This document shows, piece by piece, positions 8,116-16,094 of a stretch of 38,190 nucleotides of DNA. Source of the DNA: an uncultured Lachnospiraceae bacterium (GTDB taxonomy: Bacteria > Bacillota > Clostridia > Lachnospirales > Lachnospiraceae). Under the pieces are notes generated by a model. The model saw only the letters and a list, made by a program, of their open reading frames with translations, was not told the DNA's origin and searched no databases. Numbering within the stretch: the stretch's first letter is position 1; each line of letters opens with the position of its first letter. The stretch is taken from the NCBI GenBank assembly GCA_947086895.1, contig CAMUAR010000034.1, positions 1-38,190 of the forward strand, written 5' to 3'. Made by a program: the position numbers and the translations under genes.

Positions 8116-8139
8116 TCATTCACCTCCTCCACAGAATTT

Positions 8140-8168
8140 ATACTATCATAAAAAATCTCTTTTCGCAA
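8140..8168 (-). promoter_or_regulatory. Promoter of the XRE-methyltransferase operon
   Basis: On the minus strand the -35 is TTGCGA (8163-8168) and the -10 is TAGTAT (8140-8145), 17 bases apart. The -35 lies inside TTGCGAAAAGA, which has a near-copy TGCGAAAGA about 20 bases upstream (8180-8188), a plausible operator pair. Confidence 0.65.
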
Positions 8169-8346
8169 TATAAAAATATTCTTTCGCATATTTTTTATAT
8201 GAAAAAACATATTATTTTGATGTGTTTAACTACGGTGTTATGGCATAATGTATATTCGATAGTGCTGCCACTACGTTCAAACCGATGACCACATTTATAA
8301 TCAAGAAATCATAAGCATATCGGTTTCTTTATTTCCTTATAAAAAT

Positions 8347-8868
8347 CTACCACGCAGCAAGTACTACGCTGGCCGCCAGACCGGAAACCGTCGCAATCAA
8401 AGCCCCCGGCAGAGTCCATCGCGTCTTGCTGACTTTTGCCGCGATAAAATACACTGACATTGTATAAAAAATGGTTTCTGTGCAGGACATAGAAATGGAA
8501 GCAATCCTTCCAATAAAAGAATCTGTTCCATATTTTTGGTAAATATCAAGCAACAGCCCTGTTGCAGCTGAAGAAGAAAACATTTTAACTACAGATAGTG
8601 GAACCAATTCAACTGGAAAATGAAAAAATTCCGCAGCTGGACGCAGCAGATTCCCAAACGCATCCAACGCGCCCGACGCGCGCAAAATTCCAACTCCCAT
8701 CATAAGCCCTACAAGAGTCGGCAAAATAGAAACCACCGTGGATAGTCCCTTTTTTGCGCCTTTGACAAATTCATCATACACAGGTATTTTCATCAACAGT
8801 CCAAAGCCAATCACATAAAAAAATAAAAGCGGCATAATATAGTCGGATATATATACAAGAAATCCCAT
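8347..8868 (-). CDS. spmB: Spore maturation protein B-like membrane protein
   Basis: This hydrophobic nucleoside-recognition-domain (Gate) protein has 173 residues from ATG 8868, close to the 178 of B. subtilis SpmB. Family signatures are KIPVYDEFVKGAKKG, ILPTLVG, LRASGALD, PLSVVKMFSSSAATG, YGTDSFIGRIASI and TETIFYTMSVYF. Several membrane helices are apparent. An ATG at 8889 is in frame, but its first codons lie inside a terminator stem, so 8868 with GGGGG ahead is preferred. SpmB with SpmA is linked to spore core dehydration; no spmA is present here, and the gene sits behind pfkA instead. Confidence 0.87.
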   Translation of the reverse strand: MGFLVYISDYIMPLLFFYVIGFGLLMKIPVYDEFVKGAKKGLSTVVSILPTLVGLMMGVGILRASGALDAFGNLLRPAAEFFHFPVELVPLSVVKMFSSSAATGLLLDIYQKYGTDSFIGRIASISMSCTETIFYTMSVYFIAAKVSKTRWTLPGALIATVSGLAASVVLAAW

Positions 8869-8919
8869 AAAACCCCCGGCGGACAGCACACCTATTGGTA
8901 ATAGATATGCTGTCCGCCG
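8866..8919 (-). terminator. Hairpin/terminator between pfkA and spmB
   Basis: A perfect 12-bp stem CGGCGGACAGCA (8877-8888 with 8908-8919) has further pairing in its loop (CCTATT/AATAGG) and on the minus strand is followed by GGGGGTTTT. It lies directly after the pfkA stop and touches the spmB start, so it may end pfkA transcription or limit spmB expression. Confidence 0.75.
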
Positions 8920-8946
8920 AACGGATATGATTTATTGTCTGTAAAA

Positions 8947-10020
8947 TTATTTGTCTCCAAATGAAATTCCAAGCATTCTTGCACTCTCAATAATATCATC
9001 TTCTGGATCGACATACTTTAGTTTTCCTGCTGTATCTGCAAGAGGAATTGCCACTACATCATCGTTGCGCATAACCACCAGTTTCCCGTAATCTTCATTG
9101 ATTACAAGTTTTGCGCCCATCGCGCCAAGACGGCTGGAAAGCACACGGTCATAAGGACATGGACTGCCGCCGCGCTGTGTATGCCCAGGCACAGTCACAC
9201 GTACTTCCTGTCCTGTTTTCTCTGTAATCTTCGCTGCAATCTCGTAAGCTGCGGATGGATATTTGGAATTGGCAATCTTTTCTTTTCGCTCTTTCTTTGA
9301 AAGTGCAGCGGTCTCCTTGGAAATCGCACCCTCTGCTACCGCGATAATCGAAAAACTCTTGCCTGCCTTCTCGCGCTCACGAAGTGCTTTGCAGATCACC
9401 TTGATATCATAAGGAATCTCTGGGATCAAAAGAACATCCGCGCCGCCTGCAATACCAGCATAAAGTGTTACCCAGCCAACCTTATGTCCCATCAGTTCCA
9501 AAATAAACACTCTGCCATGAGATTCTGCTGTTGTGTGAATATTGTCAATCGCTTCCGTCGCAATCTCCACTGCACTCTGAAAACCAAATGTAACATCCGT
9601 TCCCCAAATATCATTGTCGATTGTCTTTGGCAGACCGATAACATTCAAACCTTCCTCACTCAACATATTGGCTGATTTCAAGGACCCATTACCGCCTAAA
9701 ACAACAAGACAATCAAGCCCAAGCTTCCGGTAAGTATCCTTCATTGCCTTTACCTTATCAAAGCCATTCTCAACTACCCGCATCTGCTTAAACGGCTGCC
9801 TGGAAGTGCCAAGAATTGTGCCGCCGCGCGTCAAGATACCAGAAAAATCCTTCTCGGACATTTTTCTGTAATTGCCGTGCATCAGCCCCTTGTAACCCTC
9901 AAGAAAACCATAGATTTCCACTTTGTCCAAGTTGCTGAATAGCCCCTTTGCCACACCGCGCATTGTAGCGTTTAATGCCTGGCAATCGCCGCCGCTTGTC
10001 AACATACCAATTTTCTTCAT
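8947..10020 (-). CDS. pfkA: 6-phosphofructokinase, Gly104/Lys124-type
   Basis: This 357-residue enzyme phosphorylates fructose 6-phosphate in glycolysis. It shows the N-terminal GGDCQALNATMRG, the catalytic TIDND (133-137), the substrate loop MGHKVGWV, and late VPGHTQRGGSPCPYDR. Where E. coli has GGDGS it has GGNGS (109-113), and where E. coli has PGTIDND it has PKTIDND (Lys132). Gly at the first site favours ATP; Lys at the second is usual in PPi-dependent and group III enzymes such as the Streptomyces ATP-PFK. ATP use is therefore likely but not certain, and Asn in place of the Mg-binding Asp is odd. It has its own ribosome site (AGAGAGG) and is about 320 bases from ppk. Confidence 0.93.
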   Translation of the reverse strand: MKKIGMLTSGGDCQALNATMRGVAKGLFSNLDKVEIYGFLEGYKGLMHGNYRKMSEKDFSGILTRGGTILGTSRQPFKQMRVVENGFDKVKAMKDTYRKLGLDCLVVLGGNGSLKSANMLSEEGLNVIGLPKTIDNDIWGTDVTFGFQSAVEIATEAIDNIHTTAESHGRVFILELMGHKVGWVTLYAGIAGGADVLLIPEIPYDIKVICKALREREKAGKSFSIIAVAEGAISKETAALSKKERKEKIANSKYPSAAYEIAAKITEKTGQEVRVTVPGHTQRGGSPCPYDRVLSSRLGAMGAKLVINEDYGKLVVMRNDDVVAIPLADTAGKLKYVDPEDDIIESARMLGISFGDK

Positions 10021-10269
10021 GTCTTTCTACCTCTCTCTTTCTTTTTTTGTAAATCCCAAACAGTAGTGTGAACTATCACCTGCTGCTATGCGCTTTTTTT
10101 CCTGCTGCCTTTTTGATTTATCAATATCTTCAAACGCAGACTTCTTTAATCATACTTTGCTTTTTCTTCTTATCTTTTGTTTTTTCTGCAATCCAACTCT
10201 ACTTTTATTTCTCTCTACTCTTTCTCTTTTTTTAATTTCTGCCTGATTTTCTGTTTGTCCCACAGCGTT
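10021..10269. other. Pyrimidine-rich intergenic stretch between ppk and pfkA
   Basis: About 250 bases with a strong T and C bias on the plus strand (A and G on the transcribed minus strand). I see no ORF, convincing promoter or terminator stem apart from the repeat copy at its upper edge. It would form a purine-rich leader of pfkA or spacer of a ppk-pfkA transcript. Confidence 0.5.
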
Positions 10270-10535
10270 TTTTTGGCTCCGCTAATGCCTTTTTGTCCTG
10301 TTTTCCGCGTTTATCGGACGCCGCGTTTTTTTCACTGATTTTATTTTTCCTTATTTTCAGTTTCGTGTTTTTCCGACTCCACTAACGCCTTTTTGCCCTG
10401 TTTTCCGCGTTTATCGGACGCCGTGTTTTTTTTCACTGATTTTATTTTTTCCTTATTTTCAGTTTCGTGTTTTTCCGGCTCCGCTAATGCCTTTTTGCCC
10501 TGTTTTCCATTTTTATCAGATGCAGCTTTTTTCGC
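10270..10535 (-). repeat. About 102-bp tandem repeats at the 3' end of ppk
   Basis: Units start at GCCTTTTTG at 10489, 10387 and 10287, giving spacings of 102 and 100 bases. The first unit and most of the second encode a 34-residue Lys/Glu-rich repeat (ASDKNGKQGKKALAEPEKHE, continued by TENKEKIKSVKKNT). In the third, one A is missing in each of two A-runs; the first loss makes the ppk stop at 10341, so most of this unit is outside the gene. Confidence 0.85.
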
Positions 10536-12677
10536 TTGTTTATTTAATTTTTTTTGTTCCTTTTCCTTCTTTTGTTTTAATACAGCTTCTGCTGCCTCAT
10601 AAGCCTGCGAATAAAAATACTCCTGCGAATTAAGAAGATTTTTTCTCGCCTGTCGATGTACATAGGTTCCGTCTGGCTTCATGCGCCGTCCTTTCACATT
10701 ATCAGCCATCATTTTGGCAAACATCTGGCTAATACGGTGTCTGAGCACATCGGACTCTACCCTCACTGCAACTTCAATGCGGCGCATGGTATTTCTTGTC
10801 ATAAAATCAGCGGAAGAAATATAGAGTCTCTGACGTTTTCCAACTCCAAACATATATATTCGGGCATGTTCCAAAAACCGCCCCACAATACTGACAATCG
10901 TAATATTTTCTGTAAAATCTTTGATGCCAGGATTTAAACAGCAGATTCCGCGCACCACCATCTCAATCTTAACACCCGCCTGCGACGCCTCAATCAGCTT
11001 ATCAATAATCACGCGGTCTGTCAGAGAATTTAATTTTACGCCAATATATCCCCTCTCGCCGCTCTTTGCAGCATGGATCTCCTCCTCAATCAGCTGAAGC
11101 ACTCCCTGCTGAAGACCATTTGGAGCAACCATCAAATGTTTTGTCGGTTCACAGATTTCACCCATTGAAAGCGCATTAAATACCATCAATGCTTCAAGAC
11201 CAATATCCATGGAAGCAGTCATCAAAGAATAATCTGTATATAATGTTGACGTTTTTTCATTGTAATTTCCTGTGCCGATCTGAGTGATATACTGAATTTT
11301 TTTCTTTGTTTTGCGTGTAATCAGGCAAAGTTTTGAATGAACTTTCAAGCCGTCCAAACCATAAATAATACGGCAGCCCGCTTCCTCAAGTCTCCTTGAC
11401 CACTCAATATTATTTTCCTCGTCAAAGCGCGCACGCAATTCAACAAGTACAACAACTTCCTTGCCGTTTTCCGCCGCCTTAATCAGAGCCTCTACAACTT
11501 TGCTGTAGCGCGCTACACGGTACAGCGTCATCTTGACTGACACCACCTCCGGATCCTCGCTGGCCTCGTTCAAAAGCCGCAAAAACGGCTGAATGCTCTC
11601 ATAAGGATAGCTCAACAAAATGTCTTTTTTTACAATCTGATCCATCATTGGCACATCGTCTTTTACCATCGCACTTTTCTGCGGTATTCTCTTTTCGTAA
11701 AATAACTCCTGTTTTCTCTTTAGATCATCCTGAAGCCGGAACACAAACGACAAATCAAGCGGCGCTTGTGTATAAAATATCTGTTCCTGTTTTAAATCAA
11801 GATGCTCACACAGCTTATCAACCACCTCTTTATCCACTGTGCGGCTTAATTCTGCGCGCACCGCGCAAAGTTTCTTGCGTCGCTTGATCAGCTCCGCCAT
11901 CGCTTCACGGTAATCCGGCGCTTCCTCCTTCGTGGATATATCGTCAAAAATCAACTCTTCCTCCGTCTCCAAATCAGCATTACGGACAACGCGCAGCAGT
12001 GTTTCGGATTTGATTTTATAATGATCAAAAATCTGCGACGCAAAATGAAGAATCAATTCCTCGACCAACAAAAAACGGCTCGAATCCGTTTTTAACTGCA
12101 CCAATCGCTCAAAAAGCCCATTGCTGCACGGTACAATACCAATTTTATTGCTGCCCTTCGATTCCAGCTCAACAACTGCATAAATCTCTTTATTTCTCAA
12201 AAATGGAAACGGCTGGCGTTTTCCTACAACCTGCGGAGAAATCAGAGGTTTTACTTCCGAGTTAAAGTACGCTTCCAGATAAATTTCATCCTCCTCGGAC
12301 AGATGCGCAAAATCAATTAGTTCTACGCCTCCTTTTTCCTTTAACTGCGCCATCAAGTTAAGATAAACCTGATCCTTTTTTTGACAAAGTTCACGGCTCT
12401 CCGCAAGAATGGCAGCAATCTGCTCCTCCGAATTCATCTTTGTTTTATTTTCGCGCAAATCAGGTGAAAATAACATCTGATCATGCAGCGAACCTACCCG
12501 CACCATAAAAAATTCATCTAAATTGCTCTGAAAAATTGATGCGAACGTAAGTCTTTCACAGAGCGGAACATCAGGGTCCGCCGCTTCCTCCAAAACTCTT
12601 TCATTAAACTTAAGCCAGGACAATTCCCTGTTTGAATAACAGCCAGCCTTCCGATTTTCTTTCTGCTCTTTCGCCAT
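10341..12677 (-). CDS. ppk: Polyphosphate kinase 1 with lysine-rich repeat tail
   Basis: This 778-residue PPK1 reversibly polymerises ATP gamma-phosphate into polyphosphate. Family landmarks are the N-terminal NRELSWLKFNERVLEEA, FFMVRVGSL, the catalytic-loop His in GLDGLKVHSKL (about residue 447) with IGTGNYNEKTS after it, and the second conserved His in EHARIYMFG (about 604). The conserved enzyme ends near residue 690. The rest is a highly charged tail with a 34-residue repeat, likely disordered, that could bind polyphosphate or nucleic acid (inference). AAAGGAG precedes ATG 12677. The gene starts 18 bases after asnA, so the two are probably one operon. Confidence 0.95.
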   Translation of the reverse strand: MAKEQKENRKAGCYSNRELSWLKFNERVLEEAADPDVPLCERLTFASIFQSNLDEFFMVRVGSLHDQMLFSPDLRENKTKMNSEEQIAAILAESRELCQKKDQVYLNLMAQLKEKGGVELIDFAHLSEEDEIYLEAYFNSEVKPLISPQVVGKRQPFPFLRNKEIYAVVELESKGSNKIGIVPCSNGLFERLVQLKTDSSRFLLVEELILHFASQIFDHYKIKSETLLRVVRNADLETEEELIFDDISTKEEAPDYREAMAELIKRRKKLCAVRAELSRTVDKEVVDKLCEHLDLKQEQIFYTQAPLDLSFVFRLQDDLKRKQELFYEKRIPQKSAMVKDDVPMMDQIVKKDILLSYPYESIQPFLRLLNEASEDPEVVSVKMTLYRVARYSKVVEALIKAAENGKEVVVLVELRARFDEENNIEWSRRLEEAGCRIIYGLDGLKVHSKLCLITRKTKKKIQYITQIGTGNYNEKTSTLYTDYSLMTASMDIGLEALMVFNALSMGEICEPTKHLMVAPNGLQQGVLQLIEEEIHAAKSGERGYIGVKLNSLTDRVIIDKLIEASQAGVKIEMVVRGICCLNPGIKDFTENITIVSIVGRFLEHARIYMFGVGKRQRLYISSADFMTRNTMRRIEVAVRVESDVLRHRISQMFAKMMADNVKGRRMKPDGTYVHRQARKNLLNSQEYFYSQAYEAAEAVLKQKKEKEQKKLNKQAKKAASDKNGKQGKKALAEPEKHETENKEKIKSVKKNTASDKRGKQGKKALVESEKHETENKEK

Positions 12678-12695
12678 ACCCCGGCGCTCCTTTCC

Positions 12696-13703
12696 TTATA
12701 ACAAAATAATTTTGTGCGCCGCGCAGATCTTTCTCATCTCCTCCGGCCAAACGCTTGCCTGAACTTCTCCGACATGAGCGCGGTCAAGCAGCAGCATACA
12801 CAATCGAGACTGTCCAATTCCTCCGCCAATCGTATATGGAAGCTTGCCGGAAAGCAGCATTTTATGATATGGCAGCTCTTTTCGTTCCTCGCACCCTGTC
12901 TTTTTCAACTGTTCCGCCAAAGAAACTTCATCTACCCGTATCCCCATGCTGGATACTTCAAGCGCACAGCCAAGAGTCTCATACCAGAACAAAATATCAC
13001 CGTTCAGCGCCCAATCATCATAGTCCGGCGCGCGCCCATCATGTGGAATACCATCTCCGAGTTTATCTCCAATCTGCATTACAAAAACACAGCCATATTC
13101 CTTTGTAATCAAATTTTCGCGTTCCTTTGGTGTTCGATCAGGATATTTTTCCCGCAGTTCTTCTGAAGTAATAAAATAAATATCCTCCGGCAATCGCTTT
13201 ACAGCCTGAGGGTATTTGTACCACACTTCATGCTCCATATGTTTGATTACCTTAAAAATCTGCTGAACGACAGAACGCAGCGTTTCTGTTGTGCGCTGTT
13301 CCTTTGTAATCACTTTTTCCCAATCCCACTGATCAACATAGCAGGAATGCAGATTATCTAACTCCTCATCGCGGCGGATTGCATTCATATTTGTATAAAG
13401 CCCCTCGCCCGGCTGAAACCCGTAGCGCGCGAGTGCCATTCTCTTCCATTTTGCAAGCGACTGCACTACTTCCAGAGTATCGCCCGGTATTTCCGCCAAA
13501 TCAAACGAAACCTTACGCTCCGTTCCATTTAAATCGTCGTTTAATCCCGAATTTTTCTCGACAAACAGCGGCGCGGAAATTCTCTCCAAATTCATCTCTT
13601 TTCCAAATTCTTTCTGAAACATGTCACGGATATATTTGATCGCTTCCTGCGTCTCCCGCACAGACAAGCGAGGATCATATCCTTCTGGTAAAATCAATGC
13701 CAT
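12696..13703 (-). CDS. asnA: Aspartate-ammonia ligase (asparagine synthetase A)
   Basis: This 335-residue class II synthetase-like enzyme makes asparagine from aspartate, ammonia and ATP. Family motifs are [67 protein letters not shown] and the terminal [14 protein letters not shown]. The length equals E. coli AsnA (330) only if translation begins at ATG 13703, which has AAGGAGGAG about 6 bases upstream. The in-frame extension to 13853 adds 50 residues unlike the family and is rejected. No T-box motif is seen upstream, although many clostridial asnA genes have an Asn T-box. Confidence 0.95.
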   Translation of the reverse strand: MALILPEGYDPRLSVRETQEAIKYIRDMFQKEFGKEMNLERISAPLFVEKNSGLNDDLNGTERKVSFDLAEIPGDTLEVVQSLAKWKRMALARYGFQPGEGLYTNMNAIRRDEELDNLHSCYVDQWDWEKVITKEQRTTETLRSVVQQIFKVIKHMEHEVWYKYPQAVKRLPEDIYFITSEELREKYPDRTPKERENLITKEYGCVFVMQIGDKLGDGIPHDGRAPDYDDWALNGDILFWYETLGCALEVSSMGIRVDEVSLAEQLKKTGCEERKELPYHKMLLSGKLPYTIGGGIGQSRLCMLLLDRAHVGEVQASVWPEEMRKICAAHKIILL

Positions 13704-14144
13704 ACATAGCTCCTCCTTTTTTCCAAACCTCTCTTTGCTATTCTGTCTCACTCCCCAAAACAGAATAGAATTGTTACCTATTTTCTGATTATTATAAATA
13801 CAACCTGCAAGCAGATCATTTTTAAATAAGCAACAAACTTCTTTTCTTAACAAATAGTATAACGTTTTTATAAATATAGTACAAGGAAAATTTTCTCAAA
13901 TATTAGTAAATATATATTATTTTCCTATTTCTTTTTCTTTATTATATTTTTATTTTATGATAATCGCACTTAAAATCTTAAACAACAAGATATTTTGTCC
14001 TCTTGTCGTTTTATCTTATCATTTTTCTTCCACTAAAAGAATATAAAATTCTTGTAGAAAAATCTGCGAACAAAAAATTTTGAATTAATATATTAGAATA
14101 TACAAAAAACTGAAAATAATTGATATTTTTTATTATATAAAACA

Positions 14145-14153
14145 TGGTACAAT
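14145..14153 (+). promoter_or_regulatory. Possible extended -10 promoter element for the alpha-galactosidase operon
   Basis: TGGTACAAT matches an extended -10 (TGnTAnAAT). No convincing -35 lies at 16-18 bases. If used, the transcript would carry a leader of about 150 bases containing the 14196-14232 inverted repeat. Confidence 0.4.
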
Positions 14154-14195
14154 AAAAAATAAGCAAAGCAAAACGAGAAGGGAACTTTGAAACAA

Positions 14196-14232
14196 TTTTT
14201 CGTTTCTGAACTATACTGAAAGAAACGAAAAA
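14196..14232. promoter_or_regulatory. 12-bp inverted repeat in the alpha-galactosidase leader
   Basis: TTTTTCGTTTCT (14196-14207) and AGAAACGAAAAA (14221-14232) are perfect inverse copies with a 13-base spacer. No T-run follows on the plus strand, so it is not a terminator for the gene. A repressor operator or an RNA stem are the likely alternatives. Confidence 0.5.
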
Positions 14233-14311
14233 ATACAGCGCATCAAGATTTTTAAAGTTTTGTTTTGAGTATTTGGGGGAACATAATACAAGAAAGGATT
14301 GGTAAACGATT

Positions 14312-15442
14312 ATGGTAAAACTGACCCCGCCTTTGGGCTGGAATTCATGGAACACGTTTGGGGCTGATATTACGGAGGACTTAATTAAAGAAACCGCAGA
14401 CTGTATGGCAGAAAGCGGACTGCGCAACGCTGGATATGAATATTTGGTAATTGACGATTGCTGGGCTTTAAGAGAACGCGACGAAAACGACCGTCTTGTG
14501 GCTGATCCTGCGAAATTCCCAAATGGAATGAAGGCATTGGCAGATTATGTACATAGCAAAGGTTTAAAATTCGGTATGTACTCATGTGCGGGCAACCTGA
14601 CCTGTGCGGGATATCCAGGAAGTTTTGAGCATGAATTTATCGATGCGGACACTTTTGCAAAATGGGAAGTAGATTTTCTAAAATATGACTACTGCTATCA
14701 CAGCCCGATTATACCAGGGGAATTTCTCTACCGCCGCATGGGGCTTGCACTGGAAAACTGCGGGCGCGATATCCTGTTTTCCGCCTGCTCATGGGGAGCA
14801 GATGAAACGCACCAGTGGATTAAAACAACAGCAGCTTCTATGTGGCGTTCCACAGGAGATATTTTTGACAAATGGGATTCTGTAAAAGATCTGGCAAAAC
14901 AGCAGGCTCGTCTGCTCCCTTATAATGGCGTTGGATGTTTTAACGATATGGATATGCTGATTGTCGGTATGCACGGAAAGGGCAATGTTGGACTTCAGGG
15001 CTGCAATGACACTCAGTATCGAACCCATTTTTCTATCTGGGCGTTTATGGGTTCTCCTCTGATGATTGGCTGTGATATCCGGGCAATGATGCAGGAGACA
15101 AAAGACGTTCTGACAAACAAAGATCTGCTTGCGATCAATCAGGATCCTGCATGCCGCCAGCCTTATCCGATCAAAGGGATATGGCAGGATACTGTTATGG
15201 CTTACGCGAAAAACCTGTCAAATGGAGATATTGCAATCGGTCTGTTTAATTTGGGTGAAGAGAAAGCCGTTTCCCGCTTTAACTTAGATGAACTTAGCCT
15301 TCCGCACAGCACAGGAAAAACACTGTCTATGAAAGAAATCTGGACAGGAAAAGAAGCAAGCTGCGCCAATGCAAATGTTATGTGGGAACTTGCGCCTTAT
15401 GACTGCGCTGTCTTCCGAGCAAAGGTTATAGACAGAGTATGA
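14312..15442 (+). CDS. Alpha-galactosidase, GH27
   Basis: This 376-residue cytoplasmic enzyme removes terminal alpha-1,6-galactose, for example from melibiose or raffinose-type oligosaccharides. Clan GH-D landmarks are the opening LTPPLGWNSWN, VIDDCW (46-51), nucleophile Asp126 in LKYDYC, and proposed acid/base Asp183 in WRSTGDI; FNDMDMLIVG and WAFMGSPLMIGCDIR complete the barrel, and a short beta-sandwich closes the protein. There is no signal peptide, so the substrate must be imported. The ribosome site AAAGGA is rather far (about 13 bases) from ATG 14312, but the protein starts exactly where the family does. The final ATGA overlaps the next gene. Confidence 0.94.
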   Translation: MVKLTPPLGWNSWNTFGADITEDLIKETADCMAESGLRNAGYEYLVIDDCWALRERDENDRLVADPAKFPNGMKALADYVHSKGLKFGMYSCAGNLTCAGYPGSFEHEFIDADTFAKWEVDFLKYDYCYHSPIIPGEFLYRRMGLALENCGRDILFSACSWGADETHQWIKTTAASMWRSTGDIFDKWDSVKDLAKQQARLLPYNGVGCFNDMDMLIVGMHGKGNVGLQGCNDTQYRTHFSIWAFMGSPLMIGCDIRAMMQETKDVLTNKDLLAINQDPACRQPYPIKGIWQDTVMAYAKNLSNGDIAIGLFNLGEEKAVSRFNLDELSLPHSTGKTLSMKEIWTGKEASCANANVMWELAPYDCAVFRAKVIDRV

Positions 15443-15630
15443 GCACCTGCAGACAGTGTGGGAAAGAGCTTGAACAAAATGATATCGGTGCCTATAAAAA
15501 ATTTGTAAACCGCGGAGCGTCCGATTATCTATGCAGAAAATGCCTGGCAGAAAAATTTGATATTCCTTTGGCGTTACTGGAAGAAAAGATTGAACATTTC
15601 AAGAGTCAGGGATGTACGTTGTTTGTGTAA
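15439..15630 (+). CDS. Small two-CxxC zinc-ribbon-like protein
   Basis: This 63-residue protein has CRQC (residues 4-7) and CRKC (32-35), spaced as in a small zinc ribbon, followed by a helical segment and SQGCTLFV at the end. It starts inside the alpha-galactosidase stop (ATGA overlap), so it is translated by coupling and is very likely a real gene. No function is recognised; a metal-binding or assembly helper are guesses. Confidence 0.75.
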   Translation: MSTCRQCGKELEQNDIGAYKKFVNRGASDYLCRKCLAEKFDIPLALLEEKIEHFKSQGCTLFV

Positions 15631-15685
15631 CAGATCTAGCTGAATTATTTTTACAGCTTTTTCAAAAGTTTGCGTACACATTTTC

Positions 15686-15714
15686 GAGCGTGTTTGAAAA
15701 TTAAAAATTGTATA
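15686..15714 (+). repeat. GAGCGTGTTTGAAAA dispersed motif, copy B
   Basis: GAGCGTGTTTGAAAAT is identical over 16 bases to the copy at 22726, and similarity continues through the following AAA, ATTG and A-rich block to about 29 bases. Confidence 0.65.
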
Positions 15715-15804
15715 ACACAAACACATTCCCTATTTTTTGTTTGAATTTATTGACAAACCATTGGAATTTTTTTGGATATACGGTAATACTAAAATATAAA
15801 TATA

Positions 15805-15869
15805 TCATACAGGGAATCGCTTCCAGCAATTTATTTGTGTCTATGTCAGAAGCTGATCTCCCTGTATGA
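15805..15869 (+). ncRNA. Long orphan hairpin, possible small RNA
   Basis: TCATACAGGGA (15805-15815) pairs perfectly with TCCCTGTATGA (15859-15869). Pairing goes on inward as ATC/GAT and GCTTC/GAAGC with two single-base bulges, giving 19 bp and a 25-base loop. A TTGACA lies 50 bases upstream. There is no T-run after it and no gene behind it on the plus strand, so a small RNA or a palindromic repeat relic are both possible. Confidence 0.4.
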
Positions 15870-16094
15870 ATATTTCGTAATTTTGATTGTTCTTAACAGA
15901 ACAAAGAACCCATCCGTTTACAAGTTTTTCAAAAAGTAATAATACAGCAATAATAAACAAAATAAATATCTATTTTTCATCGTTAAAATATTGAAATTAT
16001 ACCGTTGCCTTATTATATCTCTTTAAAATCGCTTAAAATCAAAAATCTGCAAACTGGTGGAAGAACAGAAAAGAAAGAATATTGCTTACTTATA

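Larger units (their letters stand above)
13704..14311. other. Divergent intergenic region between asnA and the alpha-galactosidase gene
   Basis: A 608-base, very A+T-rich region without a credible gene. It must hold two divergent promoters. In the asnA leader a perfect 9-bp stem CTATTCTGT/ACAGAATAG (13738-13746 and 13760-13768) lies about 35 bases before the start codon. Toward the alpha-galactosidase gene are a possible extended -10 (TGGTACAAT, 14145-14153) and a large inverted repeat at 14196-14232. Confidence 0.6.
15631..16094. other. Intergenic region with dispersed motif and orphan hairpin
   Basis: A 464-base convergent gap. It contains dispersed-motif copy B, a consensus -35 TTGACA (15750-15755) with only poor -10 candidates, and a long hairpin at 15805-15869. 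I see no ORF with a ribosome site. Confidence 0.6.

Noticed and set aside
8278..8330. AAACCGAT/ATCGGTTT pairing downstream of spmB as terminator
   Set aside because: Loop of over 30 bases and no T-run in the spmB direction.
10393..10602. Plus-strand ORF rich in Phe and Ser over the ppk tail
   Set aside because: It is the antisense of the Lys-rich ppk repeat; composition is explained by that.
13704..13853. N-terminal extension of asnA
   Set aside because: Adds 50 residues unlike AsnA; the strong ribosome site belongs to ATG 13703.
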